DNA of 64,000 bases from Paramecium tetraurelia (GCF_000165425.1 NW_001799017.1:160908-224907), one strand, 5' to 3'; shown: positions 13,145 to 27,594, counted from the stretch's first letter. Made by a program: numbers and translations. Notes: generated by a model not told the origin, from the letters alone.

Positions 13145-13936
13145 CTATCATTCATTAATTATGATTTAAAGTATTCATCATCTTATCTGAAGGATAATAT
13201 CATTCATCCAACTTATTTTTATGAACATTCCATTATGGAATATAAAATCCTACAGAGATACTCTAGTTACTTAGAATCCAAATTATTTGTCTTATGAATA
13301 TCTAGGATTTTGATCTTTGATCATTTGAGTTCATTTTAATTGCAATTCCTTAGAATTCGATGACTTAACCAAATTATATATATAATAAATTTATTAGTAT
13401 CCAAATGATTAAATTTGTATATACATATCCTATCATTGTATTATTGATAGTGTTATTATCTTGTATTAAATGATACAATGTTAGAATGAATCTAAATCTG
13501 TATTAAATTAATTAAATAAAGATCAAATTTCAAGTTTTCAATTTTCATTTAGTTCTATCGACTTATGTTTTAATAAAGTTGTTACCTTACACATTATAAG
13601 AAATTTAAATATTCCAAAGAATTCTAATAAACTATAAGAGTCTTATCTTTGCAAAATTTTACTAATATTAAAAAGCTAAAAGAAATCTTCATTATTAGAG
13701 TAGTCAAAAAGAAGATATATTCTTATAAATAAGATTGATATTAATTCTTTCAAAATTGGATTAATAGCTTAAATTAGATACATAATTTTATTACTAAATT
13801 ACAAGGCAAATATTCTAATTAGAAAATATGGGAAAAAGATATGAAATATTTATATGAATATAAAGAATATCGATTGATTAATTTTAATATGGCATTAAGC
13901 CTTAATGAAAAAAGGATATAAAACTAATAATTACTT
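13145..13936. other. Intergenic, no gene seen
   Basis: About 790 nt of AT-rich DNA with dense stops on both strands. Confidence 0.45.
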
Positions 13937-14518
13937 TCATATTTATCCAAAGTTATGAGTAATATTAAACTGGTCGTTTTCTTAGAATTCTAGTTCTTCA
14001 ATATAAAATTATTGACTCTAAAACTGTTACTAGAGTTGATCATTATAATTAATGAGATCTTGCAGTTTTTTTGCTAATATATTAATTTGTTCTTGAAACT
14101 AATCGATATTGATCTTGAATTACATGGCCTACTCAATCTTCTTGTTTTGTAGTTACTTGTATAATATTCAATCGAATACTTCTAGCTGCTATTCCATAAT
14201 ATTGCTTTTTCGAATTGCTTCCTAAAGTGTGTATTACATTGTATCTCTTTATTAGATTAGTTCTGAGATTTAATTTTGAAGTTCTTTCAAGGAGGAACTT
14301 TGACAAAATGAATTGCCAGGGATTCTTGTAAGATTCTCTTTGCTCGAATGAATAATAAGTTTCTAGCGATCATTGACTTATCCATATAGTTATTTTTCAT
14401 CAAATCGTTGTGGCACATTTAACTATGATCTGTTGGGAGTTGAATCGAGGCAAAATGATCTCACATTTGTTGGAGTGATGGCCAAACGAGTTCTTGGTAT
14501 TTAAGCTTAAATAAACAT
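13937..14518 (-). CDS. Small coiled-coil protein
   Basis: Frame from ATG 14518 to TGA 13937 with one 24-nt intron (about 14155-14178). About 185 residues: an N-terminal Thr/Pro/Arg/Ser segment (PRTRLAITPTNVRSF), then a coiled coil (LKELQNQISELIQQRDTMQ...) to the C-terminus. No catalytic motif. A structural or adaptor role is plausible but unproven. Its start lies 43 nt from the end of the next minus-strand gene. Confidence 0.7.
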
Positions 14519-14561
14519 TTCTCTTTTTATTAAAATAACAGTCACTAAATTAAATATATGA

Positions 14562-16309
14562 TCATTCTTATTCATCCTTTATTTCTATCAATCTATTTTA
14601 TTATCTATCTTGCAATGATTAGTTGTAATTTTCTCTGCTATTCTTGAATTTGTAGGTTGTACTCAAATCCTAGTAGGTAGATTTGGTCTTCCTAGACAAA
14701 TAGTCAGCTGTTGAAGGCATCTCGATTGAATATTTTATCGGGGTTATTGATTTACAATTATTCAATCTGAGATTCACATACTTTTAAATTGTATTTTGCT
14801 TTGGAGTTGGTGTCTGTGTAGGTGCTTCTTTCATTTTGAAGATCTTCACAGACTTAACCTATTTGAATAATTGAGTTGAGTTCAAGAATTGGTTAAGATT
14901 TTATTCTTTCCTTTGAAATTGCTTAGATCTCACTCTCGGAATACTAGTCTTCTCCTTGGAGGTAACTTCTTGCATAGCCATTTTCTCTTGATTTTCAACT
15001 ACAAATATGGCATTACTATATACCCATAACGAAGTAACAATCTAAACAAACAGCGATGGTTTTGTACTTAAATCCTTGAGACTACTTGAACTCTTGGTAG
15101 TTTTGAATGTTTATTTGTTCGTGTAATTTCTAGAAAGTCATTGGGATTTAAGAAATGGTATTGACATAGGCAACCTTCTCTTGGTTGGCTCCGCTAAGTT
15201 TGACTTGCTTGGCTGATTTCTTGATTTCAAGAGGCCACTTTTCAACAGGAAGTGGATTTTCAGGTAAATCAATTAGGAAGTGATACGGAACTTCGATAAA
15301 GTTGGATCCCTTTTCCAATTAGCCACATCGAATGCACTTGTGTTCTCTATTCAATTATAGAGGTCTGGAATTATAGACAGACATCAGATTATCGATTGAT
15401 TTTGGAATCTTGGTCAGTAGAAGATAATAATACTTTGATTTGAGATTGGGTGTAGAGATCTTTAGGTAGATTTTTGAGATGTTTGTCATCTTCAAATTTG
15501 AGATTGCCACAAAAAAGGAACCAACATCTGGCTTTCTTGTCTACTTTGAAATAGAAAGTGCCTTGTGAGATATTCAATTTTCCATAGGAGATGGCATCTA
15601 GATGGGAGATCATTTTATCTATTTGTTCAGAGATTCTCTGGGATTAGAAATCTTTGACTTAAGCTTGAATGAACTATGAAGAAGATGATGATACTTGCTT
15701 CGCTGAAATATTCAGGTCCTTCAAAAGTGCAATGTCTTTCATAGATGTTCATGGACTTGTTGGTGAATGATTTCTTGCACACTCTTTTGGTGAAGAGAGT
15801 GACTGATTTACTCCAGAAGGCTTGGATTTGGGCTATGAAATAATGGATTGCTTATTTACAATTGCGATCGTCTGCTGGTTCAATGAATTGTTAGAGAATG
15901 CCAAAAGGTAATTCGAAGTGCCCATCCATAAATTTATTGAATCCTTCAACATCAAAGTATATCACTTGGATTTGGCCACTGATTTGAAACTTTTCTGGAG
16001 GGTAATTGAGATCTAAGTTATCACTTGCAAATTAGTAGGGAACAACGCATACATAAAATGTAAAAGATATGCTACAACACCGCCTCTGCCCACTTGCTAA
16101 TTCCAAGTTTGCTTGATATTTTGTTTGGTAACATTCTTCCTCATCTTCTTTTTGATTTCCCCAGTTTCTTTATCTGTATAATACCAATAGATGGGCATAG
16201 AACGAATAAGAATGACAGTGTCAGGAATGAGAATGGCAGGAGGATTAGCAGTTTCCGATTTCACCCACAGGTATTAATAGATTTTGTCATACAAAATATG
16301 CTCTTACAT
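14562..16309 (-). CDS. Uncharacterised protein with a C-terminal CxxC motif
   Basis: Frame from ATG 16309 (MQEHILYDKIYQYLWVKSE) to TGA 14562 with introns that include two ending in AAG (about 16024-16052 and 15405-15429) and one at about 15007-15031. The centre holds an aromatic-rich globular region (YFDVEGFNKFMDGHFELPFG) and later HKCIRCGQLEKGSNF plus a downstream VCLDCY, so a four-cysteine zinc site is possible. The C-terminal third is basic and Ser/Thr-rich. I do not recognise the family; it may be ciliate-specific. GC content and codon use are typical of the real genes here. Confidence 0.7.
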
Positions 16310-16475
16310 ACTCTCACTGCTAAACATTTTAAATAATTTTAATATATATTTTATTACATTAATGATTATTATGATAACTAACACTCATTTCTGATGGATA
16401 ATAATAATGAGGAATTTATTAATAAAATGAATATATCAACTAAAATTTTAGCCATCCCACTTTAATAATATTTTT

Positions 16476-17952
<1,477 letters not shown>

Positions 17953-18044
17953 TCTATATATGTATATTTTTAAGATAAATTGCTTTGTTTATTTTGGAAT
18001 CCAAGGTTGTCAAATTTTATTCTAAAGATTATAAATATAAATAT

Positions 18045-18359
18045 ATGAATAGATTTAAATCTTAATCTAAATTACCACCCAAGTTGAGAACACAACCTAT
18101 TGATCCTCGGGTATCATATTATGAAATCAAATTACAAGAACTGAGTTCAGAACCTTCTCAAAAATACAAAATGCAATAAAGTATATCGCTCACTCATGAA
18201 GGTTTTGTTCGTCAACGGAAAACCATTAGTGATTATAATAAACTCCCCACTCCATTACCTAAAATCTAGAATACTCGAAAATATAATGAAGAATATAGAA
18301 ATATATTTAGTTAAAGGAATCTAACCAGACTAGTTGGTGGACTACAATAATTGTTGTGA
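18045..18359 (+). CDS. Small basic protein, unknown
   Basis: An intronless 104-codon frame (MNRFKSQSKLPPKLRTQ...) 92 nt after the helicase stop. It is Lys/Arg/Gln/Pro-rich with no hydrophobic segment, probably disordered. Uses both TAA and TAG for Gln. No family recognised. Real by frame integrity and composition. Confidence 0.6.
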
Positions 18360-18424
18360 TTGCTTATTAAAATTAATGATAAGAATTTTCATCTCTTTCC
18401 ACCCCAAGTTATTCAAAATTAAAC

Positions 18425-18847
18425 ATGCTTATATATCTTGATTCTCAACCAGATATCTAATCTAGTTAAACATCTGTCAACCTATAAAATATTAATAATG
18501 ATAGTTCAAAAATACCATTCAATTAAACTGAATTCATATAGCCAGCAATCTTCAATTGTTCTCACCTAGATCTTCGGTATCAATATACAAAACCAACGAG
18601 ACATACAATTTAAGAACACATTTGAGTAGCAATTACTGATGATTTGGATCCTCAAAATTGAGTCTAATTGCTAGATAAAAAATGTGTTTTATGAAGAATT
18701 TAATTAAATGAGAATGAAATAATATGTTAGTTATGGCAAGTAACTAAGATTTTAAACAAATCATATCAAAAATTCTGCTTAATAATAAGCAATTACTTCT
18801 AAAAGGATTTAGTCTGTTTTGTAGATTATGAATCTATGAATTTATGA
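18425..18847 (+). pseudogene. Frame of 141 codons interrupted by three in-frame TGA
   Basis: From ATG 18425 the frame reads MLIYLDSQPDIQSSQTSVN and onward as good coding sequence to TGA at 18623. The same frame continues as coding-like sequence through TGA at 18659 and 18692 to a final TGA at 18845. The last part is particularly protein-like (ICQLWQVTKILNKSYQKF). No combination of GT-AG introns that I tried removes all three stops. It may be a decaying gene, or unusual introns may hide it. If only the first part is real, it is a 66-residue protein. Confidence 0.45.
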
Positions 18848-19690
18848 TTTTTGGAATTAAAAATGGGATTTAAATCCATTATACGATAGTATATATAGAT
18901 TAAATCTATCAATTAGAAGTTTAATTTTTCTTTAGGAAGAATTCTTTCTATATATACTACATTGTATTGATGAGTGGATTCAAATTATAAGATATACTTA
19001 ATAAATTTTCATTCTTTTTACTTCTTCTTAACATATAAATCTATAAAACATACTAAATTACTATTAATAGGTTTCAATTAACAATTTTACTACTTATTGA
19101 ATAATCTTTAAAGTAAAATAAAAAGCATTGAGTTATCTCTCATTTGTTCATTCTCATATAGTAATGAAATTGTTATATAAGTAATTTAATTCCTCATTTT
19201 TTATCAAAATCACATACATTGTTAAATAATTGATATAATTTAAAACAATCAATAGAGTTAAAAACAGCATTGCTAATTTTTATTGTATACATCAAAATAA
19301 ACCTATCTATGGAGTATAACAATACGTTCATAAATGGTTCATCTTAAGATTATATTAATTCTAAATTATTTTTTATTAATATTCAAATTAACTGGTCTAA
19401 TTTACTTATAATATTTATTATTTTGCATTCTCTCATACAATAAGAGTTCCTTTTATTCCTTAATTATAATCATAAATAAGTTTGATAACCTTTGAATATT
19501 AATTCTAATAAATATATTCAAATATACATATAACTCATAAAATAGAGAAATGAAGAATATAATTATATTAGAATTACTTATCATTTCTAAGTGCTAGATA
19601 TAACTACAAATATGATTGAACTAAAATAAGAACTTAAACATAATAATAGCATTTAATAAATAGATTGAAACTTATCATTATTAACTAAAC
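18848..19690. other. Intergenic, no gene seen
   Basis: AT-rich DNA with stops in all frames. An imperfect palindrome (gatag...ctatc) lies near 18884-18920. Confidence 0.4.
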
Positions 19691-20101
19691 TCAAGCAAAG
19701 TATAATTAAGTTGTTGTAAAACACTAGTCCATATTACCAATTCTTTTGATAGGCACTCTTTATTTATTAAGACTACTGCAAGTATGTTTTGGAGTATATG
19801 ATTTATTCGAAGGTGATCGGCTGCTACTGTTATGAAATCCTGTTTGATCTCTTGTTATGCGAAATGAATGTTATGTGGTGACAGTTCTTGGTCTTGAAGT
19901 ATTCTCTGTTTCTACTTTGTTGGTGTATATTGATCTCAGAATTTTATTAAGCGCTCTGTTATTCATAACAGCTTAATCGCACAACTCTGTTAATTAAATC
20001 ATATCATTCAATTCTTCTTCTTGTTTCCTTAATTTGTATAAGGTTTTGGCTAAGTTTTGAGTTGAAGATGCATAGATGGGTTTCAATTTATTGGATTTCA
20101 T
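19691..20101 (-). CDS. Small basic Ser/Thr-rich protein
   Basis: An intronless 136-codon frame. The N-terminal half is helical (LAKTLYKLRKQEEELNDMIQ) and the C-terminal half is Ser/Arg/Thr-rich and probably disordered (SSSRSPSNKSYTPKH), offering many possible phosphorylation sites. No known domain. Convincing as a gene from the uninterrupted frame and codon use. Confidence 0.65.
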
Positions 20102-20271
20102 AATATGGAATTATTATAATGTATAAATGATTTAATCAATTATTTCAATTACTTAAAATAAATGAATCAATGAAATTCTAAGTATAATTTTTAGTTGTTT
20201 AAGACTTTCAAGACCAATGAACAAAAAGAATAAAACATATCATATCCCAAAAGTTATTAATTTATTAGAAA

Positions 20272-21561
20272 TCAAAAGTCCAATTCCTATTTACTCTTTA
20301 ATTATTCCACTTGGTCTGGATCTAACCATTAAGTTCTTTTGCCATCAGCCCAAATACCATATTTTGGTGGTTGATTAGGTAAGTAATAAGCCCCATAACC
20401 TTATTACTTGCCTTCAACCCAATTTCCTATGTATCTCCTTCCGTCTGGCCAGAGGAACTGACCTCTTCCATGTTTCAAATCGTCTTAGTAATTCTTAAAT
20501 TATATTAATTGGTTACTCCAATAAATTAACGACCATCACTCCACTTAATTTCTCCAACTCCATTCATCTTATTCTATTTCCAGTTTCCCTTATACACTCT
20601 TCCATCCGACCATTCATAAACCCCATAACCATGGATTTCATTATTGGCAAAAAACCCTGTGTATTTGGATCCATCAGCAAAGTACAGTATTCCATGGCCT
20701 TCTTTTCTGCCTTCTTGATATTCTCCTTCGTACCTAGCTCCATCAGGCCAAGTTTCAATTCCCTTTCCTGATTATTTATCATTGAACCACTTATAAATAA
20801 TATCATAATCATACTTAACCCTCATATCTAGCACCATTAACATGTTAATAAACTCCTACTCCATGAGCTTTATCATCGAGCCATTCTCCTTCATAAACAT
20901 CACCATCTGCATGAATCAATTTTCCTTTTCCACAGCACCTTCCTTCAACCCATTATCCTTCATAAATTGAACCATCCGGCCATATTTGCTTTCCTTGGCC
21001 ATCGCGTTTTCCTTTTAACCATTCGCCTTCATAGACTGCTCCTTTGTCAAGTGTTTTTGCGGCTAATTTGATACGAACATCACTCAAGGTATCATCTTAT
21101 TCAGCTTTTTACACTTTTTGATTAAATTCCAAGTTTTTATTTTTTTTTTTTTAAAAAACTGAATTTTTGTTAGGCTTTTCTTGGAGATCATATTTGGTGA
21201 TGGGGCCATCATCTTCAAAATGTTTTAGTTTTGAGTTAGGAGTAGGAGTTTATTTATCAGTTTAATTAGATGCTGATTCTTTTTTTTATTTATTTTTCTC
21301 ATTTTCATTTTGGGACACTTTAGCATTATTTAGAATTTAATCTTCTTTGTTTTTGAGTTTTTTTTTCTCCAATTCTTATTGTTCATGCATGCGATCTTCT
21401 TCAAATTTATCTCGTTGTTTTTAGATAGAATGATGAGAGAGTTTACCTTTGGAGTCTTCCATATCAGGATTGCCTTCATCCACATTTATCTCACTTTTCT
21501 AATGAGTTCGTAAACCATATTCCTGGTCTTTGTTGCAACAATTTGTTTAGCAAGTACCCAT
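20272..21561 (-). CDS. MORN-repeat protein with N-terminal acylation signal
   Basis: MGTC at the start, with further Cys at positions 8-9, suggests myristoylation plus palmitoylation. Residues about 20-130 are charged and low-complexity (a 13-A run at 21140-21152 keeps frame). From about residue 145 there are 7-8 MORN repeats of the YEGEWxxGKxxGxGxxxxxDG type, for example [17 protein letters not shown] and [16 protein letters not shown]. Introns near 20790-20815 and 20495-20517 end in AAG. MORN proteins bind phospholipid membranes or act as cortical scaffolds; an association with the cell cortex or cilia is inference. Confidence 0.9.
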
Positions 21562-21577
21562 AAAATTATATATATAA

Positions 21578-21907
21578 TCAATTCAAAATTTTAATTGTTT
21601 TACTTTTCTGAACATATACGAACTTTTCATCTTTGGAGAGATTACGCCACATGTGTTTGAGTGTTTCTAATCTCTCCTTGAAGCCATATTCAGGATGTTA
21701 TTTTTTAACTTCCACAATATGATCAAGTTTGAACAATTTGAAAGCACTCTTGTTTTTTTGGTCTTTGGGAGTGAAATGCAAGGGAGGCAGTTCTTCAGGA
21801 TTGAGACTATTTAGATGAAGATTCAATTACATTTGTTGGTTCTCAGCCCATAATTACCAATCCTTCATAGTTTTTTCACAATCTTGAAAGTGTTTGGTTT
21901 AGTTCAT
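21578..21907 (-). CDS. HMG-box protein
   Basis: A 109-codon intronless frame. The central part (KNKSAFKLFKLDHIVEVKKQ then HPEYGFKERLETLKHMWRNLS) is a recognisable HMG box: the conserved Phe pair, the HPE/GF segment and the MW-N-LS core. HMG boxes bend DNA and act in chromatin or transcription. The N-terminal 45 residues are helical and Gln-rich. The stop lies 16 nt upstream of the MORN gene start, and the start codon is only 6 nt from the divergent kelch gene start, so the true start could be a downstream Met (residue 14). Confidence 0.8.
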
Positions 21908-21913
21908 TAATTT

Positions 21914-23866
21914 ATGTAATAGTTATTTTGGAAGAAAATTGAAATTGACAGCAGTATGTGATTAATTCAAATTTATAGAGAAACATGGTCGTCCACCAAA
22001 GTTAGAGGAGTGTGTTAATTTGGTGTATTTGATTGATCAGAATCGATATTTATACTTTGGAGGCAAGAATCCATTCAATATTAAGGATTTGTAATAGGAA
22101 GGTATGCAATAGAATTTACTTGGTAGAGAAGTAGCCATCTCCTCCAAAAAGTGATGGAATATCATTTAAAATAGGGGCACCAAAGTAGACAAGAGTGAGT
22201 AGTCCATTTAGTAATCAAGAATGCTAAGATTATGTATACATTTTGGACCCAGCGACATATTCTTGGAGTATCAAGAAATGCACAGGTAAACCTCCTACTA
22301 GAAGAACAAGCGCATAAGTTTGGTATGAAGCACCTTTGTTGTATGTGTATGGAGGGATCACATATGAGAATAAAACTGTTAGTGATTTGTACATATTGAA
22401 TACAGAGAAGTTTGTGTGGAAACGATTCTTTTATTTGGAAGGTCCTCCAGGCAGATTGCATTTTGGATTCTCAACTTAAGGAATGAAGAAATATTTAATG
22501 GGTGGAGCAAGTATGCCAGAAAATTTATTGATGGATGATGTATGGTAATTGTCTGTAAGCAATATTGGTAAATAAATTAGTTTGAAAATGTGGCATGGGA
22601 AACTCAATCACTGGAGTTACCAGGAATTACTTGGGAGAAACTTCCGTTTGATGATATGCCAGCTATCAAGGCACACACTATGATATAAGTATCAGATAAA
22701 GAATTGTTGGTCTATGGAGGATTTAATAAACAAAAATAATGTTAGGATCGTTGTCTTTTATTGGATATCGAGACTTATGATATAAGTTAATTAGAATTGA
22801 AAGGGTAATCACCTGGTTAGAGAGCATTTCATGTAAAATATGATAATATTTTAAGGAACTATTGGTTGTTAAGGAGAACTTGTTGTGTTTGTATGGAGGA
22901 TACAATGTGAATGAGAATTAGTTAAAGAATTCAGATCCTTTGAATGACTTATATCTATTGAATTTGAATGAAGGGTATTGGTCGAAACCCATAGCTGGTG
23001 GCTACATTCCAATTCCTAGATTTGGTTATGTGATGTCATGCAATTAAAATGAAGTACATGGAGAAATCATGTTGTTAGGAGGCAGATTGAATGATGGGAC
23101 TGTTGATTAAAGTATTTATGTTTTGCATGAATTGGACATGGAGGCAAGAGAGGCTTGGGATGAGAAAGATGAGAAGGAGAAGAATAAATATGATACATAT
23201 AGAGAATTAAAGAAGGAGAGTAAAAATGTTACTGTTCCTACCATGACATTAGTATTTGATGAAGCTGAAAAAATCATATTGGAATAGAAAAGAACCATTG
23301 GTGAAAAGGAAAAGGATTTGAAATAATTGTAATAGAACTCGCATTAACTTGAAGAAAGAGCTGAGAAATTGTAAGAGTAAATCGATATTGGAAAATTGAA
23401 GATGGATTAAGATCTCGAAAATACAAGAATTGAAATCACTGAACTCAATCAGAAAGCCGATCAAAGTCTTTCAACTATCGATAAGATAATGTAATTATTG
23501 GCTTTTGAAAGGAAAAAAAGAAAATTAGTATACAGAAAAGCTCTGGCTTTGGAAGATCTTTATAGAAAGACTTCCTTATACATATTTGAGATGGACAAAG
23601 TGTTTGTTAAGGGATAGAGTGAGAATCTTTTGGAAACATCAATAAATGAAGACATCCTGAATCTTATTGATTAGAGAAAACAAGAATATAAAAACATTCT
23701 CATATCTTTTCATAAATCCTTTGAAGAGAGATACAAATAAGAAATGCAAGTAAGACAACAAATCAGAAGCAACAAAGACATTCTGAAATAGTTCCATAAC
23801 ATCAACGAAGTGTACAAAAAGACTTTGCTCAAAGAAGACAGAGAATACTTAGACAAGAAAATATGA
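21914..23866 (+). CDS. Kelch-repeat protein with C-terminal coiled coil
   Basis: The N-terminal half carries kelch repeats, seen as YxYGG or LYGG strands (YLYFGGKNPF, LYVYGGITYENKTVSDLYIL, ELLVYGGFNKQ, LCLYGGYNVN, EIMLLGGRLND), consistent with one beta-propeller. From about residue 400 a long coiled coil rich in Glu/Lys follows to the end (KIM...QEMQVRQQIRSNKDI). Introns of 25, 25, 26 and 23 nt lie at about 21953-21977, 22100-22125, 22555-22580 and 22831-22853. Kelch propellers bind proteins such as actin or act as E3 adaptors; no BTB domain is present. Confidence 0.88.
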
Positions 23867-23882
23867 TTTTTCATAATCTAAT

Positions 23883-25783
23883 TCATATATCATTGTTAAG
23901 TTCTTATTCCATCTTATATGTTAAGCATAATCCCATTTTCTAGACCAATGCCAAGTAATTTCCTACATCCTATTCTTCATAAACTGCACAACATGATGAT
24001 GCTGATTACTCCACCAATAATTGAGGAGGTTTTGTCTCTGTAAAATCATACAAACCCACTTATTCCACTTATTTCTACTATATTTAATATCATAACAATA
24101 CTACATCAATATATGAAATCACCAAGATAGGCCATGTCTTTATGATCGACAACATGCAAATTTAACCAAACGAAACATCCTTAAATAATAGTAACTCTCC
24201 TTCTCCTTTTTTATCATAAATCTTTATTTTATCTGCCAAACCCACAAATAATTTGGATTCATTAGTCAATATTTTATTCACTGTCTATTCCAATCCTTCC
24301 ATTTTGGTTAAATCTCCTGTAGTCTAATTCCAAATTTGAATTTAGTTGTTTCCCCCAATAAACAAGCATTTCCAATCGACATGAAATGCAGTTGCAGGTT
24401 CTTGCAACTATATCCTTTTCAACTCCTTCATTGTTTTCAAACACCAAACCTTTGCTATCATTTCTTGTCCTATACTGTATAATTATTCCTCCACTGGACT
24501 AACCTAAATTGACAGTATTCCAGGCTTATCAATACTATGACTCCTACTCAAGCCTTCTTTAATTTTGATATTCCTTTCTCCTTCTGTTATTAATTTAAAG
24601 ATATTCCCTTTTTTGCTGGCTAGGTAAATATATCCAAGTTATTCATACGTATTGAAATATGCTAAATCTGTAAATTCTGCATCATTCTATATAGTAACAA
24701 TCCCTTGAAGATTTTAATCCTTGCTGGAAATATCAAACATAGAAAACTTAGATCCAACTATCCCACAAATGATATATTAATTCATATAGAGCATTTTAGT
24801 AAAATTTAATCCTCCAAGCATAAGTTGGAATTTCTTCTCTTCAGAAAATATCAGTGTCGTCTCTTTTTCTTATTAAATATCATTTTAAGGAGGTACTACA
24901 GGTTATCTCTAAATAAATACCTATTTAGTGTGGCATGTTGGAAATAAAAGTATTAGTATTTGATAATTTCTATTATTGTGGCATACCATCATCCATAATC
25001 TACATTAAAGATAGAACTTATTATTCATTAAATAAGGGTTAGACCTTATTAAAATGTTAAGTATCATTCTCTGATTCTATGAGATCTTTTGGGAATATGC
25101 TTGAAATACTCTTTTATAGAGTGTCATGCAATTGTTGAAATAATTTGGTAAATTTTCTAGTTGCACTTTAAAATTGCTAAACATCAATTTTCATATTAGT
25201 AATTGATTCATCTGATAAGGACAATTATTGGGAAGGATCAATTTTCTTGATTGTGAATGAGAACAAGTCAGAATTTGGCATAAAGGATTCAATTTGAGAG
25301 AGGAGACTGATAAAATTTTTATGAGATGGTTCTGATTCAAATTGCTATAAGATGAAACAGTAATTTAATAGTGAAGAACCAGAATGAGTCATCTAATGAA
25401 GGGACTACTTTGCACTAAATAAATTTGAAATGTACTTACTGTTGAATTGCTTATTTGATTTGATAGAACGTATTATAAAAGAATTTCTGAGATTCAATTA
25501 GTGTTGCTTCGATTGAATCAAGATGAAGACTCAGTCTAAATGAAGAAGTGATTCAATACTCTAAATTCTATTATTTCAAAGTTTCTAAATTCTTGGTATC
25601 AATTTGATCTTTATACATCTTTATGAATCTGTTTAATGGAATTCTTTTGCAACTCTAATGATCTTATTAGCAATATGAACATAGCAATCGTCGATTTTTG
25701 CATTCATGATCTATACAAACAATATTCAGAAACTCAGATTCATGTTCTGCTAATTCACAGGATGAATAATTATGGGGTTTCAT
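23883..25783 (-). CDS. B-box / coiled-coil / WD40-type protein
   Basis: ATG 25783 opens a Cys/His-rich segment (CELAEHE...CIDHECKNRRLLCSYC...DHQSC) with the spacing of a B-box zinc finger. A coiled-coil-like linker (residues about 60-240) follows, then a WD40-type beta-propeller (for example MLYMNQYIICGIVGSKFSMF, TAFHVDWKCLFIGGNNQIQIW). At least four short introns are needed. This architecture is common among Paramecium proteins with unknown roles, possibly TRIM-like. It ends 16 nt from the convergent kelch gene. Confidence 0.82.
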
Positions 25784-25847
25784 TTTAATTAATAATAACT
25801 TTAAAGTAATGAAAATAATGAAAATGATAGATTTATATAAATGTTTA

Positions 25848-26797
25848 TCAAGCTTTTGTCTCAATTCTTTTCTTCCTCTATTAATTAGCATAATATATAT
25901 TGTTTTTAAACTTCTGTTTTAGAAAATTGATATCGTTTGCATTAGTATAATTTCGAGCTGAAGAGACCAATTTAATTTCAGGAAGAGGAGGACAAACTAC
26001 TTTTGGAGATATTTGTTTCCTCAAAGGAGAATTACTGTGCAATTGTCCATTCATCTCAGTCAGACTTTGACAAGACATGTAACTTAAGAAAGGATTGCTA
26101 TTTGTCAATTCTTTAGACTATAAAGTTTTCTCTGTTTTTTCATTAACATAACTCTAGATTGAAGCAAAGGGTTTTTTAGATTTTCGAGATATATTTAAAA
26201 CTACTTTAGGTTATTCAGGTTCGATGACCGATTATCTAATCTTCGTTTTTTTCACTTCCTATGATTACAGGAGAACAGGTTCTTCGATTGGTTATTGGGA
26301 TTATTAAAGCATTAATAATTAAATCTCGCTGTTCCTTTGATTATTAATACTGTTCTGATTCCCAATATTACGAAGTGTTGTTTAATGTTTAATTAAGATA
26401 CTCGACATGCGCTTAAAAAGAGTTTTCTTTCTCTCCTTTGTTTTCTGAATCTCAAGCAATAATATTTACTATTGCTAGACACAAGTCTTGGGATATAAGC
26501 AATTAAGATGCATCTAATAACACAATTATTAAACTTCATTACTTGCTTCTCTGATAATGGTTCAATCCCACTCTTGCGTCGCTGTTATTTCCTACTATGG
26601 TGAACAACTTTGAGATCGAAGCTTTTACTTACTCTATTTTATTCATTCTCCTGAGTCCGTATTCTTAGGCTTCTTAAGATTCTCATCCGACTGATTGGTG
26701 ACTCACTTTTGGGAATAGAACCAAAGTGACAATGCTAACTGTTACTTGACAGCAGATCGATTACTAAATCATTTAATTTTTGTACTTTTGGTTGCAT
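25848..26797 (-). CDS. Basic, probably disordered protein
   Basis: Frame from ATG 26797 (MQPKVQKLNDLVIDLLSSNS) to TGA 25848 with one 29-nt intron (about 26490-26518). About 300 residues, Lys/Arg/Ser/Gln-rich with many SP and KKP sites and no hydrophobic core. No domain recognised. Could be cytoskeletal or nuclear; not determined. Confidence 0.65.
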
Positions 26798-27003
26798 AGT
26801 TTTTGGAAAGGGTTTTATTTAAGGTTCTCTTGCTTCTACATTGGGTTTATTTTGAAGATTCCATTATCAAATTACTTAAAATTATAAATGTTTGAATTAA
26901 GCAATCATTATATTGCTATAAGTTATTGATTCCATCTATTATTATTAGTTGATATATATAATAATTGAATCTTCTCTATTAGTAAGAATTATATGTAGAA
27001 TTC

Positions 27004-27476
27004 ATGAGTTGTTAAACACAGAGATTTTGGTTGAAATCCCACTCTGAAAAAGACACAATATCTGCATTTCAAATGGTTAGGATAATTAGCTTAAATATAA
27101 GAAAGAGTAAATAAAATGAATATATTTAGTTGATGTTTGTAATGATGAAGGAATCCCACATATGGGTAACTATGTTTCATCATAGTAGTAAAATCAAAAA
27201 GAATTATCAGTTACACTAATTTTTATAAGTAAATAAAATGGAGAAGTCAATATTTATGCGAGTATGAAAGGGGAGTTCATTTATCAGTGGATCTGGATAT
27301 AATTTGGAAAATCAAAATAATGGTCAAGCCATCAATCTTTCAATATAGGTAAGTATAAAGTAAAGATTAATTCATTTAAACATAAGAGAATCTACATGTA
27401 AGAAAGTAGTAATGAAATACTATAAAAGATTAAATTGATTATATCAGAGTTGCACAGAAATATAATTGATTTATGA
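27004..27476 (+). CDS. Uncharacterised protein, 3' end uncertain
   Basis: ATG 27004 gives MSCQTQRFWLKSHSEKDTIS, then a 23-nt intron (27107-27129) and a beta-rich continuation (SVTLIFISKQNGEVNIY, YQWIWIQFGKSKQW) to TGA 27474. A second coding-like frame begins at ATG 27473 and stays open to 27721, partly antisense to the MYB gene, so an unrecognised intron may join the two. No family identified. Confidence 0.5.
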
Positions 27477-27594
27477 ATGAGAAAATATCTATAACAATTA
27501 ATGTTGATGAAGAGATTAAGAATAAAGTATAGATAAGATAATGGAAGAGTAATATTAATAAAATAATTATTGATGATGAATACTATTAAATTAT

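Noticed and set aside
13430-13490. Imperfect inverted repeat (cattgtatta / aatgatacaatg)
   Set aside because: Short and imperfect, common in DNA this AT-rich; no terminator or transposon context.
22162-22461. Minus-strand frame of 99 codons
   Set aside because: Antisense to the kelch repeats of the plus-strand gene.
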